Of a stretch of 42,999 bases of DNA, positions 25,119 through 34,254 are shown piece after piece. The notes under the pieces were generated by a model, which worked only from the letters and a program-made list of their open reading frames with translations, made no database searches and had not been told where the DNA came from. A program made the translations under genes and the position numbers. Source of the stretch: DAITPV01 sp050692555 (GTDB lineage Bacteria; Actinomycetota; UBA4738; CALAEC01); the NCBI GenBank assembly GCA_050692555.1, contig JBOGVS010000029.1, positions 1 to 42,999 on the forward strand. Direction: 5' to 3'. Every line of letters starts with the position of its first letter. Position 1 is the stretch's first letter.

Positions 25119-27796
25119 CTATCCGGCAGCGGTCCCGGTCGCACGATCGAACCGGATCAGGTTCTCGAAGACCTGGTAGCCCGTGTACGTCACCGAGTAG
25201 GACGCCAGCCCATAGGGATGGTGATTCTCCTCGGTGGGATCGGGCAGCAGGGCCCCGCCGATCCGGATCACCCCATCCCCGAACGGGAGCTCGCCGAGAG
25301 ACACGCCGGTGGATGCAGCGCTGTCCGGCTCCGTCGTCTCCCGCACCAGGGTCTTGGCCGCTACCGTCCCTCCCGCAGCGGTCCACGCGGCCTCGTCGAC
25401 GATCCAGTTCGGCGAATCACACCGGTCTGAGGTGCACGACGCGTTCCCCGAGCCACCGGGGCCCACGTAGTAGCCCAGTGGAACCGGCTCGTACGTCTGG
25501 TGCCGATTGTCGAACGTGAGGTCGCCGACGTTTCCGATGCCCTCGGCAGTGCCCTCCATGTTCACCCCCGCGGCCAGGGGGTGCCGGTCGTAGGTGGGAC
25601 CCTCTCCGTCGTCGAAGTCCATCCATCCGGCGTAGAAGAACCCTCCCTTCACTGCCGCGGGGTCGATCCCCGTTCCGAGCTCGGGCAGCCCCGCGATGGC
25701 CGCATCGGTCAGCACCAAGTTGCCCCCACTGGAGGCGAAGTTCGAAAGCGCGGCGATGTATGCCTGCCGCCAGGCGGCCGACGGATTCTTCACGGGCGCG
25801 AGCTCGTTCGCCACCACGACCGTGTCGTACCGGGACAGGATGGAGGGCCAGCGCACGATGTCACCCGGCTTCAGCGCCTGAAGCCGGTCCTTCTTTGCGG
25901 TGTAGCGGTTGAGGTCGGTGAAGGAGTCCATCCGAGAGGCGTTGTATGGAGCCTGCTCCGGCTCCATGCAGCGTCCCTGCTGAAGGTGATCTCGTATCGG
26001 ACCGGACCCACCCGGGCTGCGCTTGGCCGGATCTGGTACGGGCCCGGCCGGGGGTTGTTCAGGTCGATCCGGGCCCCGGCCTGCGAGTAGATGGGGCTCT
26101 GGTTGAAGTACCTGGCCACCTCATGGCACCCCTCGGGGTCGCCCACGTGCTCGGGGGGTCCGCAGTAGTCGAGGATCATGAACACGTTCGCCACGCCGGT
26201 TCCCGTGCAGGCACCGATGCCCTGGGCGTTGGTGCAGGTGGCCTCGATCGACAGTCCGGCGTTGTACACGCCGTCTTCGGGCCCCTTGACCTCGAACTCC
26301 ACGCCCTCACCGGAGACCTCCAGGGCCTCGATGTCGTCCTGGGTCGGGTAGTCCGAGAGGCCGCCCTCCACGGAACCCCCGCCCGGATCCGTGGTCCGTT
26401 GACGATCGAGCACGTAAGCGACCTTGCCGCCGGGCTCGAACGTGACCGGCTCCTCGAACAGCAGCGAGGAGATCTGCGAGTAGATCAGGCCCTTGTTGCC
26501 GTCGATGTGGAGCTGCTCCAGGCCGGGGTCGAACGCGGTGTTGGGAGCCAGGTGGGACAGGGCCATCTCGTTGTCGATGCCCACCGCGTTCAGCCCGAGC
26601 GGTGAGTCCATCCAGTCGCCCATCGACCCCGTCACCTGATAGTTGATCGTGTCCCACACCGTGCCCCACTGGTCGGAGCACATCTGCGCGGCGGCCTCGC
26701 TGACCAGCACACCCACGTCCTGCCGGAGCACCGGGCACTCCTCCCGTGGGGCGATCAAGGGACTCCACGACAGCCGAGCCTCCGAGTCACGGAAGGTGGA
26801 GATCGACGTGTCCACGGTCCGAGCGTTCTTGCGGTAGTCGCGCTGGCCGGCGCCCAGGAGGGTGAACGAGAACGCCCGGGCGGTGACCATCCCGTGGAGG
26901 TCGATGGCTCCCGCGAACTTGCCGTCCGCGGTCTGGTCCTTCACCCACGACAGATACGAGGCGTAGTCCTGGCTCTCGGGCTCGCTGAACGGCGTGTACT
27001 GCGCCTCCGTGTAACCGATCGAGGCCCAGTCCCGGTTGAGGTCCATGCCGTTGCCGTTGTACCGCTGGTAGAAGACCTGGCCCTCGCTGACATCGCCACG
27101 GTGCCAGCCGTCCGGGTTCGCGAACACGAAGTACACGACCCCGTGGTCCAGGACCTCGCCGGCGGTGGGACCGGAGTCCGATGGCTCGAGGATCCTCTTG
27201 GGGAACGGGCCCTCAGCGGCGCACCCGGGCGCGGCCGCCGGGTCCTCCTCGCAGGCGGCCCAGGTCACCAGGTCCTCGATGGCCCTGATCCCGCCCTCCA
27301 GCCCCGCTCGCTCGATCCCGTGGATCGACAGCGAGTAGGCGAAATGCTTCCGCTCGGCTTCGGGAACCGGAGACTGGCGGTCGGTGACCTTGATCACGTA
27401 CAGGTCCCTCCGGTCCCGGGAGAGATCGGGCTGCGGTAGTCCGGCGGACTGGAAGTCTCGGTTGGCGAATGCCGGGTGATCACCCAACATGGTCCGCAGG
27501 TTGATCACCTGGAGGTATCGCCCGAACTTCGACTCCAGGAACTGCAGGCCGGACACGGCCTCGTCCCACTGCACGTACTGGCCGGCGCATACCTCTCCCT
27601 TGGCCCAAGGACTGGTGGCGGGGGCGCCGCGAAGGCAGCCGTGCGGGTCGGGGAACACCCGTCCGTAGAGCCCATAGAGCTCGTCGTTCGTGGCCACGGG
27701 GGTGGCCACCACCGGCGGGGCGGCCACTCCCACCATCAAGCCACTGGCCACCAGCGACAGGGCGGTCAACAGCAGAACTTGCCTTCGCTTCAGCAC
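25119..27796 (-). pseudogene. Secreted M14 zinc carboxypeptidase-like protein, frameshifted
   Basis: Two frames make one ~892-residue protein. The GTG at 27796 has GGAGGAGGG upstream and starts a signal peptide (KRRQVLLLTALSLVASGLMVGVAAPPVVA). The M14 motif HGIE is at residues 159-162 with a later zinc His in AIDLHGM and a catalytic Glu in VGIDNEMA. A beta-rich region follows, and then from MEPEQAPYNASRMDSF the -1 frame encodes a ~280-residue domain with a ThuA/GATase-like strand (YDTVVVANEL). The upstream frame runs 70 bases past the junction (near 25960-25975) into nonsense. Adding one base restores 893 codons. It is either a broken gene or a sequencing indel. The first 600 residues alone could still be an active peptidase. 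Confidence 0.75.
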
Positions 27797-27887
27797 TGAA
27801 GCCCTCCTCCCAGGATTCCCAGAGGACTATTCGCCGCCAAGGGATCGATTCCCTGCCACGTTCTGGCCCCATGTCGGAGGGGCGCGC

Positions 27888-27893
27888 TAGGCT
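27888..27893 (+). promoter_or_regulatory. Possible -10 box of the tldD promoter
   Basis: TAGGCT (TANNNT) lies 41 bases before the tldD GTG. No -35 is clear at 16-18 bp. Confidence 0.3.
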
Positions 27894-27934
27894 ACGGCCT
27901 CGGGCCTCTCCCCCGGCCCGCGAGGGAGGCAGCG

Positions 27935-29374
27935 GTGCTGGACCTGGTGAAGGAAGCGGTGGAGGCGGCCCGAGCCGCCGGCGCGGACTACGCGGACGCC
28001 CGGTGGGTCACGGAGGAGACCGAGTCCGTCTCAGTCAAGAACCAGGAGATGGAAGGGATCGACAGGGCCCGCTCCGAAGGGGTGGGGATCCGGGTCCTGG
28101 AGGGCGGGTACTGGGGCTTCGCCGCCTCGGCCAATCCCACCGAGGAGGACGTCCACCGCACCGCTCGCCTGGCGCTGGAGATCGCCCGAGCCGCTTCACG
28201 GCTCCCGCGGGAGCCCGTTCGCCTGGCCGAGGTCGAGCCGGTGGTGGCCACGTGGGAGACGCGGGTCCAGGAGGACCCCTTCGCCGTGTCGCTGGAGGAA
28301 AAAGTGGCGTTGCTCATGGAGGCCTCCCGCCGGATGCAAGGGGTGAAAGGTCTCGCCTTCGCCGAGGCCATGCTGGACCTGTACCGGAAGCACTCCGCCT
28401 TCGCGTCCACGGAGGGCGCAGCGGTGGAACAGACCATCACCCACTCCGGCGCAGGGATCGAGGCCACCGCGCTCGGCGAAGGGGAGCTCCAACGACGCTC
28501 CTTCCCCAACTCGTTCCGAGGACACCTCTCGGCTGCGGGCTACGAGCACATCCGGGCCATGTCGCTCCTCGAGGAGTCGGAGCGAACCGCTACCGAGGCC
28601 GTTGAGCTCCTGACGGCCAAGGACTGTCCTCCGCTGGAGACCACCCTGGTCCTGGACTCCCAGCAGATGGTCCTCCAGGTGCACGAATCGATCGGCCACC
28701 CCATCGAGCTGGATCGGGTTCTGGGCATGGAGGAGGCCTACGCCGGCACCTCGTTCCTATCCCCGGAGGATCGTGGACGGCTCCGGTACGGCTCGAAGCA
28801 CGTGAACGTGACCGCGGATGCCACCCTGCCCGGAGGCCTGGGGTCCTACGGCTACGACGATGAAGGGGTGCCCGCCCAGCGGGTCCAGGTCATCGAGGCG
28901 GGGGTGTTCAACGACTTCGTGTCCAGCCGGGAGACGGCTGCCATGATCGGCGGGGCCTCCAACGGCACGATGCGAGCCGACGGCTGGCAGAACCTTCCGC
29001 TGATCCGGATGACGAACATCAACCTCGAGCCGGGCGAGGGCACCCTGGCCGAGCTGATCGGGGACACCAAGGACGGCATGTTCATGTCCACGAACACGTC
29101 GTGGTCGATCGACGACCGTCGTGTCAACTTCCAGTTCGGCTGCGAGATCGCCTGGCGCATCAAAGACGGGAAGCTCACCGAGATGTACCGCAACCCGAAC
29201 TACACCGGGATCACCACCGAGTTCTGGGGGTCGTGCGACGCGGTTGGCGGCCATGAGGAGTGGACGGTGTGGGGCACGCCCAATTGCGGCAAGGGCCAGC
29301 CCGGCCAGGTGGCCCGGGTGGGCCACGGGACTGCGCCGGCTCGGTTCCGGGACGTCCGGGTGGGAGTGCGCTAG
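27935..29374 (+). CDS. tldD: TldD metalloprotease subunit
   Basis: A 479-residue protein carrying the TldD zinc motif HESIGH (HExxxH) at residues 250-255, followed by the family's PIELDRVLGMEEAYAG, GSYGYDDEG and GWQNLPLIRMTNI stretches. With TldE it forms a heterodimeric protease that degrades unfolded peptides; in other bacteria it matures microcin B17 and other peptides. The GTG at 27935 has GGGAGG nine bases before it. It overlaps tldE by one base (TAGTG). Length is normal for the family. No obvious precursor peptide gene is next to it. Confidence 0.93.
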   Translation: MLDLVKEAVEAARAAGADYADARWVTEETESVSVKNQEMEGIDRARSEGVGIRVLEGGYWGFAASANPTEEDVHRTARLALEIARAASRLPREPVRLAEVEPVVATWETRVQEDPFAVSLEEKVALLMEASRRMQGVKGLAFAEAMLDLYRKHSAFASTEGAAVEQTITHSGAGIEATALGEGELQRRSFPNSFRGHLSAAGYEHIRAMSLLEESERTATEAVELLTAKDCPPLETTLVLDSQQMVLQVHESIGHPIELDRVLGMEEAYAGTSFLSPEDRGRLRYGSKHVNVTADATLPGGLGSYGYDDEGVPAQRVQVIEAGVFNDFVSSRETAAMIGGASNGTMRADGWQNLPLIRMTNINLEPGEGTLAELIGDTKDGMFMSTNTSWSIDDRRVNFQFGCEIAWRIKDGKLTEMYRNPNYTGITTEFWGSCDAVGGHEEWTVWGTPNCGKGQPGQVARVGHGTAPARFRDVRVGVR

Positions 29375-30726
29375 TGCCGGAGCTGGCCGGCCCGGACGAG
29401 CTCCGCGGGGTCGCGGAAGCCGCACTCGACCTGCCCGGCGCGGACGGCGCGGAAGTCCTGGTGGTCCACGACTGGACCGGGCTCACCAGGTTCGCCGGCT
29501 CGGCCATCCACCAGAGCACGTTCCGGGAGGACACCGGGATCAAGGTCCGGGTAGTCAGCGGGGGTCGGGTGGGCGTGGCTTCCACCAACGAGATGACCAA
29601 GGAGGGCGCGGCTCGGGCGGCCCGCAGCGCCCTGGAGCTCGCCGAGATGGCCGCTCCCGACCCCCTGTTCCCGGGCCTGGCCCCCCGGGCCGATGCCCCG
29701 GAGCGCCCGGATTCCTTCGACGAGCACACCGCGTCCACCACCCCGCGAGACCGGGCCGAGTCGGTGGCCCGTCTGGTGGCCGAGTGCGGCGAGGGGTTCC
29801 ACGCGGCCGGCGCGAGCGAGATCACCGCCAGCGAGGTGGCCCTGGCGAACACCGAGGGGCAGCTCTGTCACACGGCCCTGACCCAGTCCACGGTGTCGAC
29901 CGTGGTCTCCGGAGGGGACGGCGGGACCGGCTTCGCCGAGGTCACCGCGGGGCGATTCGGAGACATCGACCCCGCCGAGGTCGGCCGGCGCGCGTTCGAC
30001 AAGGCCAGGAGAAGCCAGTCACCCCGGGAGCTGGAACCCGGCAGGTACGAGGTGGTCCTGGAGCCGCCGGCCGTGGCCACCCTGCTGGCGTTCCTCGCGT
30101 ACCTGGGGTTCGGAGGGCGGGCCATCGCCGAAGGCCGGTCCTGCTTCTCGGACAGCATCGGGAAGAAGGTGATGTCCGACCGGGTGATCATCGTCGACGA
30201 CGCCCTGTCCGCTCAGACCATCGGCATGCCATTCGACTTCGAGGGCACTCCGAAGAAGCGAGTCACCCTGGTGGACCGAGGTGTGGTGAAGGGCGGGGTC
30301 CACGATCGGCGGAGCGCCAAGCAGTCGGGGACGGAGACCACGGGCCACGCGCTCCCGCCCCCAAACCCGGAGGGACCGTTCCCCCTCAACCTGTTCCTCG
30401 AGCCCGGGGAGGCCCGGGTGGATGACATGGTTGCCGGAACGGAGCGCGGCCTCCTGGTCACCCGGTTCCACTACTCGAACATCGTCCACCCCACCGCGGC
30501 GGTGATCACCGGCATGACTCGCGACGGCACCTGGCTGATCGAGGACGGGAAGGTGGTCGAGCCGGTGAGGAACTTCAGGTTCACGCAGTCGATCATCGAG
30601 GCGCTTCGGGACGTTCAGGCCGTCGGGGCCGAGACCGAGCTGGCCAGCGAGTTCTTCTTCGCGGCCTCCCGGGTCCCCGCGCTGAAGATCTCCTCGTTCC
30701 AGTTCACCGGCAAGAGCGACCACTGA
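29374..30726 (+). CDS. tldE: TldE/PmbA, partner subunit of TldD
   Basis: A 450-residue homologue of TldD that lacks the HExxxH zinc site, as expected for TldE/PmbA. Family stretches include DTGIKVRVVSGGRVGVASTNE, FSDSIGKKVMSDRVIIVDDAL, GTPKKRVTLVDRGVVKGG and NLFLEPGEA. Its GTG uses the last base of the tldD TAG, so the two are translationally coupled, fitting a 1:1 heterodimer. It ends 20 bp from the convergent LuxR remnant with no visible terminator hairpin. Confidence 0.92.
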   Translation: MPELAGPDELRGVAEAALDLPGADGAEVLVVHDWTGLTRFAGSAIHQSTFREDTGIKVRVVSGGRVGVASTNEMTKEGAARAARSALELAEMAAPDPLFPGLAPRADAPERPDSFDEHTASTTPRDRAESVARLVAECGEGFHAAGASEITASEVALANTEGQLCHTALTQSTVSTVVSGGDGGTGFAEVTAGRFGDIDPAEVGRRAFDKARRSQSPRELEPGRYEVVLEPPAVATLLAFLAYLGFGGRAIAEGRSCFSDSIGKKVMSDRVIIVDDALSAQTIGMPFDFEGTPKKRVTLVDRGVVKGGVHDRRSAKQSGTETTGHALPPPNPEGPFPLNLFLEPGEARVDDMVAGTERGLLVTRFHYSNIVHPTAAVITGMTRDGTWLIEDGKVVEPVRNFRFTQSIIEALRDVQAVGAETELASEFFFAASRVPALKISSFQFTGKSDH

Positions 30727-30746
30727 GCCCGGCGTGGCTCGGCGAT

Positions 30747-31022
30747 TCAGTTGATCTGACCGGAACGGAGCGCGATCGACACGGCCTGGACCCGGTCCAG
30801 GGCTCCCAGCCGCTCGTAGATCGTCTCCATGCTTCCCTTGATGGTGAACGGAGACCGGTCGAGCTCGAGGGCGATCTCTCGGATCGTCTTTCCCTCGGAG
30901 ACGAGCGTGAGGACCTGGCGCTGGCGGGGGGTCAGCGGGCGGCTGCCGGGCGGGGCGGTCGCGAGCATCGCTTCCAGGATGTCAGCTGCACCCTTCCGGA
31001 GGAATAGCCCATCCGCACCATT
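30747..31022 (-). pseudogene. Truncated NarL/LuxR-type response regulator remnant
   Basis: The C-terminal 65 residues are a full LuxR/GerE helix-turn-helix (LTPRQRQVLTLVSEGKTIREIALEL then STIKG-like FTIKGSMETIYERLGA). Upstream of the first in-frame ATG (30968) the same frame still encodes NGADGLFLRKGAADILEAM. This matches the last strand and helix of a receiver domain (GADGxLxKxA), until a TAG at 31041-31043. There is no start codon for that part, and the rest of the receiver, including the phosphorylated Asp, is missing. The exchanger gene occupies the space. It is either a decayed regulator or a 73-residue DNA-binding stub starting at 30968. Confidence 0.65.
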
Positions 31023-31056
31023 TCTCCTAGTCCCATGTTCCTAGTTATCGATGGTC

Positions 31057-31062
31057 TATCGT
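31057..31062 (+). promoter_or_regulatory. -10 box before the exchanger gene
   Basis: TATCGT ends eight bases before the ATG at 31071. No SD is present, consistent with leaderless or very short-leader transcription. Confidence 0.4.
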
Positions 31063-31070
31063 TCCCGCCG

Positions 31071-31997
31071 ATGCTCGTGGCCGTGGGGCTCCTCGCCTTG
31101 GGCGCCGCGATCCTGTACGTGGGGGCGGAGGCGGCCGTCCGCGGTGCCACGGCCCTGGCCCGGGCCACCGGCTTCCCGGCGTTCGCCCTGGGGGCGCTGC
31201 TGTTCGGCATCGACCCGGAGGGGCTGGGGGCAGCTGTCGCCGCGGCGGCGCGAGGGGAGACGGCCATCGCCGCCGGCGAGATCTTCGGAGCCGTCCTGTT
31301 CCTGTTCAGCGCGGCATTCGGAGCCGCCCTCCTAGTATCCCGCCGTCCCGTCGCTTCCCCCTCTCCGATCATGGTCCTGGTCCCCGCGATCCCCCTGGTG
31401 GGCGCGGCCACCACACTTGCCGACCGGGTGGTGGACCGCCCCGAGGGCGCCCTCCTGATCGCCGTGTACGCCGCCTACGTCGCGGTCCTGCTTCGTGAGC
31501 GGAGCGCCGCGGTCGCTCACGGGGCGGAGCTGGAGTCCGAGGCCGCCGGGGGAAGCCGGAGACGGGGGGGAGCTCTGGTCGCCGGGGGACTGGTCCTGCT
31601 GGTGGCCGGGGCCTTGGTGGCCGTGGGGGGCGCCGAGCGCCTGGTCGAGGAGACCGACCTCCTGGCGGGGTTCGTGGGAGCCGGGGTCCTGGGGATCGTG
31701 GTGAGCATCGACGAGGTGTTCCTCGAGGTGCTTCCCGTCCGCCGAGGGCACCCCGAGCTGGCCACCGGCAACCTGTTCGGGACGCTCGCCGCGTTCAGCT
31801 CTGGGGTCCTGGGCCTCGCCGCACTGGTCCGCCCCCTGGAGGTCGACAGCGCCGCAGCCACGGCATTCCTGGCCGTGGCCGCCCTGTATGCCGTGGTGGC
31901 CACCGTGTTCCTGGCCCGAGGCCGGGCCGGACGCGGCGTGGGAGCCTTCGTCCTGGCCGCGTACGGCGCCTGGCTACTGGTGTCCTCGTCGCTGTAG
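31071..31997 (+). CDS. Divergent CaCA-family (Na+/Ca2+ exchanger-like) membrane protein
   Basis: A 308-residue protein with about 10 transmembrane helices in two halves. The order matches CaCA exchangers: GAEAAVRGATALARATGFPAFALG, then an alpha-1-like segment ending GEIFGAVLFL. In the second half, GAERLVEETDLLAGFVGAGVLGIVVSIDE is followed by ELATGNLFGTLAAF. The usual alpha-motif TSxPE is changed to GIDPE in the first half and SIDEVFLE in the second. The acidic residues stay but the Ser/Thr pair does not, so the ion may differ. The ATG at 31071 is chosen over 31035 because of the -10 box eight bases before it and because the family N-terminus starts there. Confidence 0.72.
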   Translation: MLVAVGLLALGAAILYVGAEAAVRGATALARATGFPAFALGALLFGIDPEGLGAAVAAAARGETAIAAGEIFGAVLFLFSAAFGAALLVSRRPVASPSPIMVLVPAIPLVGAATTLADRVVDRPEGALLIAVYAAYVAVLLRERSAAVAHGAELESEAAGGSRRRGGALVAGGLVLLVAGALVAVGGAERLVEETDLLAGFVGAGVLGIVVSIDEVFLEVLPVRRGHPELATGNLFGTLAAFSSGVLGLAALVRPLEVDSAAATAFLAVAALYAVVATVFLARGRAGRGVGAFVLAAYGAWLLVSSSL

Positions 31998-32010
31998 AGG
32001 TCACAAGAGC

Positions 32011-32673
32011 TCACAGCCCGGCCAGCGCGCCGGGGAGCTCGAGCAGGGAGCGGATGGCCGCGTCCGCTCGATCAAGCTGTTCGAGGGTGGGGTCGTCGGG
32101 AGCCTCGCCGCGGAGGAGCCACACCCCTCGCATTCCCTGGTCCCTGGCGGGGATCACGTCGTTGTCGAGCCGGTCGCCGACCATCGCGCAGCGTTCCGGT
32201 CCGACGCGCGCCTGGGCCAGGGCGTGACCGAAGATCGCCGGGGCCGGCTTCTCCACCCCCACCTCCGCGGACACCACCCACAGCTCGAAGTACCCGGCGA
32301 TGCCGTCCCGCTTCATGGTCTCCCGGATCCACCGCTCCTGGTTGGCCAACACTCCGAGCCGGTAGGAGCCGTCCAGAGCCTCCAGCGCCTCCCGGACGTC
32401 CGGTTGCAGGGCCTCGGGGGGATACCGCCACAGCTCCCGGCCCCGGGCAACCACTTCGTCGTAACGGTCCTCCGGCAGGAAGCGCCGCACCAGCCGGCGG
32501 GTGAACGGCCCGCGCTGGTCCCGGCGGCAGGCCTGGAACTCGGCCCAGAACGTGTCCTCGTCGGCGTCGGGCCGAGCCTCCTTGATCGCCGCCAGAAGCC
32601 CCTCGTAGTAGGGGCGGTCGCCGTACAGGGGGCCACCGACGTCGAGGAACACCACGTCGAGGTGCGAGGTCAC
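32011..32673 (-). CDS. HAD-superfamily hydrolase
   Basis: A 220-residue HAD protein. Motif I is VVFLDVGGPLY (nucleophile Asp in LDVGG, with Gly in place of the second Asp). Motif II is the Asn in GVLANQ, motif III the Lys of VEKPAP, and motif IV AMVGDRLDNDV. The second Asp of motif I (DxD) is replaced by Gly (DVGG), which is unusual for phosphatases and occurs in some haloacid dehalogenase-like members. The GTG overlaps the aldehyde dehydrogenase stop (GTGA). Substrate unknown. Confidence 0.82.
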   Translation of the reverse strand: MTSHLDVVFLDVGGPLYGDRPYYEGLLAAIKEARPDADEDTFWAEFQACRRDQRGPFTRRLVRRFLPEDRYDEVVARGRELWRYPPEALQPDVREALEALDGSYRLGVLANQERWIRETMKRDGIAGYFELWVVSAEVGVEKPAPAIFGHALAQARVGPERCAMVGDRLDNDVIPARDQGMRGVWLLRGEAPDDPTLEQLDRADAAIRSLLELPGALAGL

Positions 32674-34244
32674 CGGCGGTCGATGAGATCCCGGAGGAAC
32701 GGGACCACGTCGCCGCGGCGTTCCCAGATCGTCCTGGCCGCGCCGCGCGGCAAGTAGATCGCGTCGACCAGACCGTCGAACCCCCGGCGCATGCCCTCCG
32801 AGTAAGGGTGCCACCAACCATCGGGGAGCCACCCGGGATCCTCGGAGACCAGGCGCTTGTCGACCATCTCGTAGAACCCGAACCGGGAATGGGTGACCCC
32901 GGTGCCCGATCCCTTCACCCCGCCCCACGGCGTCTGGGCCAAGCCGTGGGAGTAGGTGTGGTCGTTGACCCACACCATCCCGGACTCCAGCCGGTCCGCG
33001 ATGTGGCGGGCCCGACGGAGGTCCCGGCTCCACACGCTGGCTCCCAGCCCGTAGGGCGAGTCGTTGGCCAGGCGGACGGCCTCCTCTTCGGTGTCGAAGG
33101 CCATGACCGGAAGCAGGGGTCCGAACGTCTCCTCGATCATGACCTTCATGGCGGAGTCGACGCCGGTGAGCACCGCCGGAGCGATGAACTTGCCGGCCAT
33201 CCCCGGGACCTCCACCGGGCCGCCGCACTCCAGCCTGGCTCTCCGCCCCAGAGCGTCATCGAGCTGGTCCATGACCTTGGCGTATTGCATGTCGTTGTTC
33301 ATGGGGCCGATCTGGGTGGCGGGGTCCTTGGGGTCCCCGGGGACAATCTCCCGTGCCCCGGCCACCAGCCGGCGGACGAACTCGTCGTGCACCCTTCGAT
33401 CCACGAAGATCCGCTCCACCCCCGCGCAGGTCTGGCCCGAGTTGCACAAGCCCGACCACAGCACGCCCCCGACCGTGCGGTCGAGATCCGCGTCCGCGCA
33501 CACCACCGCGGGGTCCTTGCCTCCGAGCTCCAGCATCACCGGCTTGCCGTGGCCAGCGGCGGCCTCCATCACCTTCCGTCCGGTGACTCCGCTGCCGGTG
33601 AAGAAGATCTTGGCCACCGGGCCCGCCTCGCACAGCGCCGCCCCGGTCTCGCCGGTCCCGTGGATCACTCGGAGGAGGCCTTCAGGCAGGCGGGCCTCGG
33701 CGAAAACCGAAGCGATGAGGTCCGCGGAGAGAGGGGTGAACTCCGACGGCTTGAGGACCACTCCGTTTCCTGCGGCCAGAGCCTGGCCCACCTCCCCCGC
33801 CGGGATGATGAAGGGATAGTTCCAGGGGGAGATCACCCCCACCACCCCCAGGGGGCGGAACACGATCCAGTGGCGTTTCTGCCGGGTCAACGGATGCTCT
33901 GGCAGCCGTTCCGGTGACAGGTGGCGCATGCCTTCTCTGGCGATCCAGTGGAGCGTGGCGATGCCGTTGGCGATCTCCACGACCCCCGACTCCACGATGG
34001 TCTTGCCGTTCTCCCGGGTGATGGCCAGGGCCAGCTCGTCGCGCCGGCGGATCAGCACTTGGGCGGCCTCGGCGATCACCTGGAGACGCTCGGGCAAGGG
34101 GACCATGGCCCACCCGCGCTGGATCCGGGCCACCTCCGAGGCCACCTGGTCGACGCTTTCCGGGGGGGTGATCGGAACCGTGCCCAGGAGCTCCCCGGTG
34201 GTCGGGTCGAAGCTTTCCAGGACTGGCGTGACGGTGATGGCCAT
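32670..34244 (-). CDS. NAD(P)-dependent aldehyde dehydrogenase
   Basis: A 524-residue enzyme with the family landmarks: PWNYPF, the cofactor stretch FTGSGVTGRKV, catalytic Glu239 in LELGGKDP and catalytic Cys273 in GQTCAG, then EETFGPLLPV. It oxidises an aldehyde to the acid; the exact substrate cannot be read from sequence, though similar proteins act on succinate semialdehyde or aromatic aldehydes. The C-terminal ~45 residues (GWWHPYSEGMRRGFDGLVDAIY onward) extend past the usual end. The start has only a weak GAGAT. It sits 10 nt after the PHP gene and is coupled to the HAD gene. Confidence 0.9.
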   Translation of the reverse strand: MAITVTPVLESFDPTTGELLGTVPITPPESVDQVASEVARIQRGWAMVPLPERLQVIAEAAQVLIRRRDELALAITRENGKTIVESGVVEIANGIATLHWIAREGMRHLSPERLPEHPLTRQKRHWIVFRPLGVVGVISPWNYPFIIPAGEVGQALAAGNGVVLKPSEFTPLSADLIASVFAEARLPEGLLRVIHGTGETGAALCEAGPVAKIFFTGSGVTGRKVMEAAAGHGKPVMLELGGKDPAVVCADADLDRTVGGVLWSGLCNSGQTCAGVERIFVDRRVHDEFVRRLVAGAREIVPGDPKDPATQIGPMNNDMQYAKVMDQLDDALGRRARLECGGPVEVPGMAGKFIAPAVLTGVDSAMKVMIEETFGPLLPVMAFDTEEEAVRLANDSPYGLGASVWSRDLRRARHIADRLESGMVWVNDHTYSHGLAQTPWGGVKGSGTGVTHSRFGFYEMVDKRLVSEDPGWLPDGWWHPYSEGMRRGFDGLVDAIYLPRGAARTIWERRGDVVPFLRDLIDRR

Positions 34245-34254
34245 CGGATCTCTG

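Noticed and set aside
27935..30726. RiPP cluster around tldD-tldE
   Set aside because: No short precursor-like gene, YcaO or other modifying enzyme lies nearby; TldD/E is common as housekeeping.
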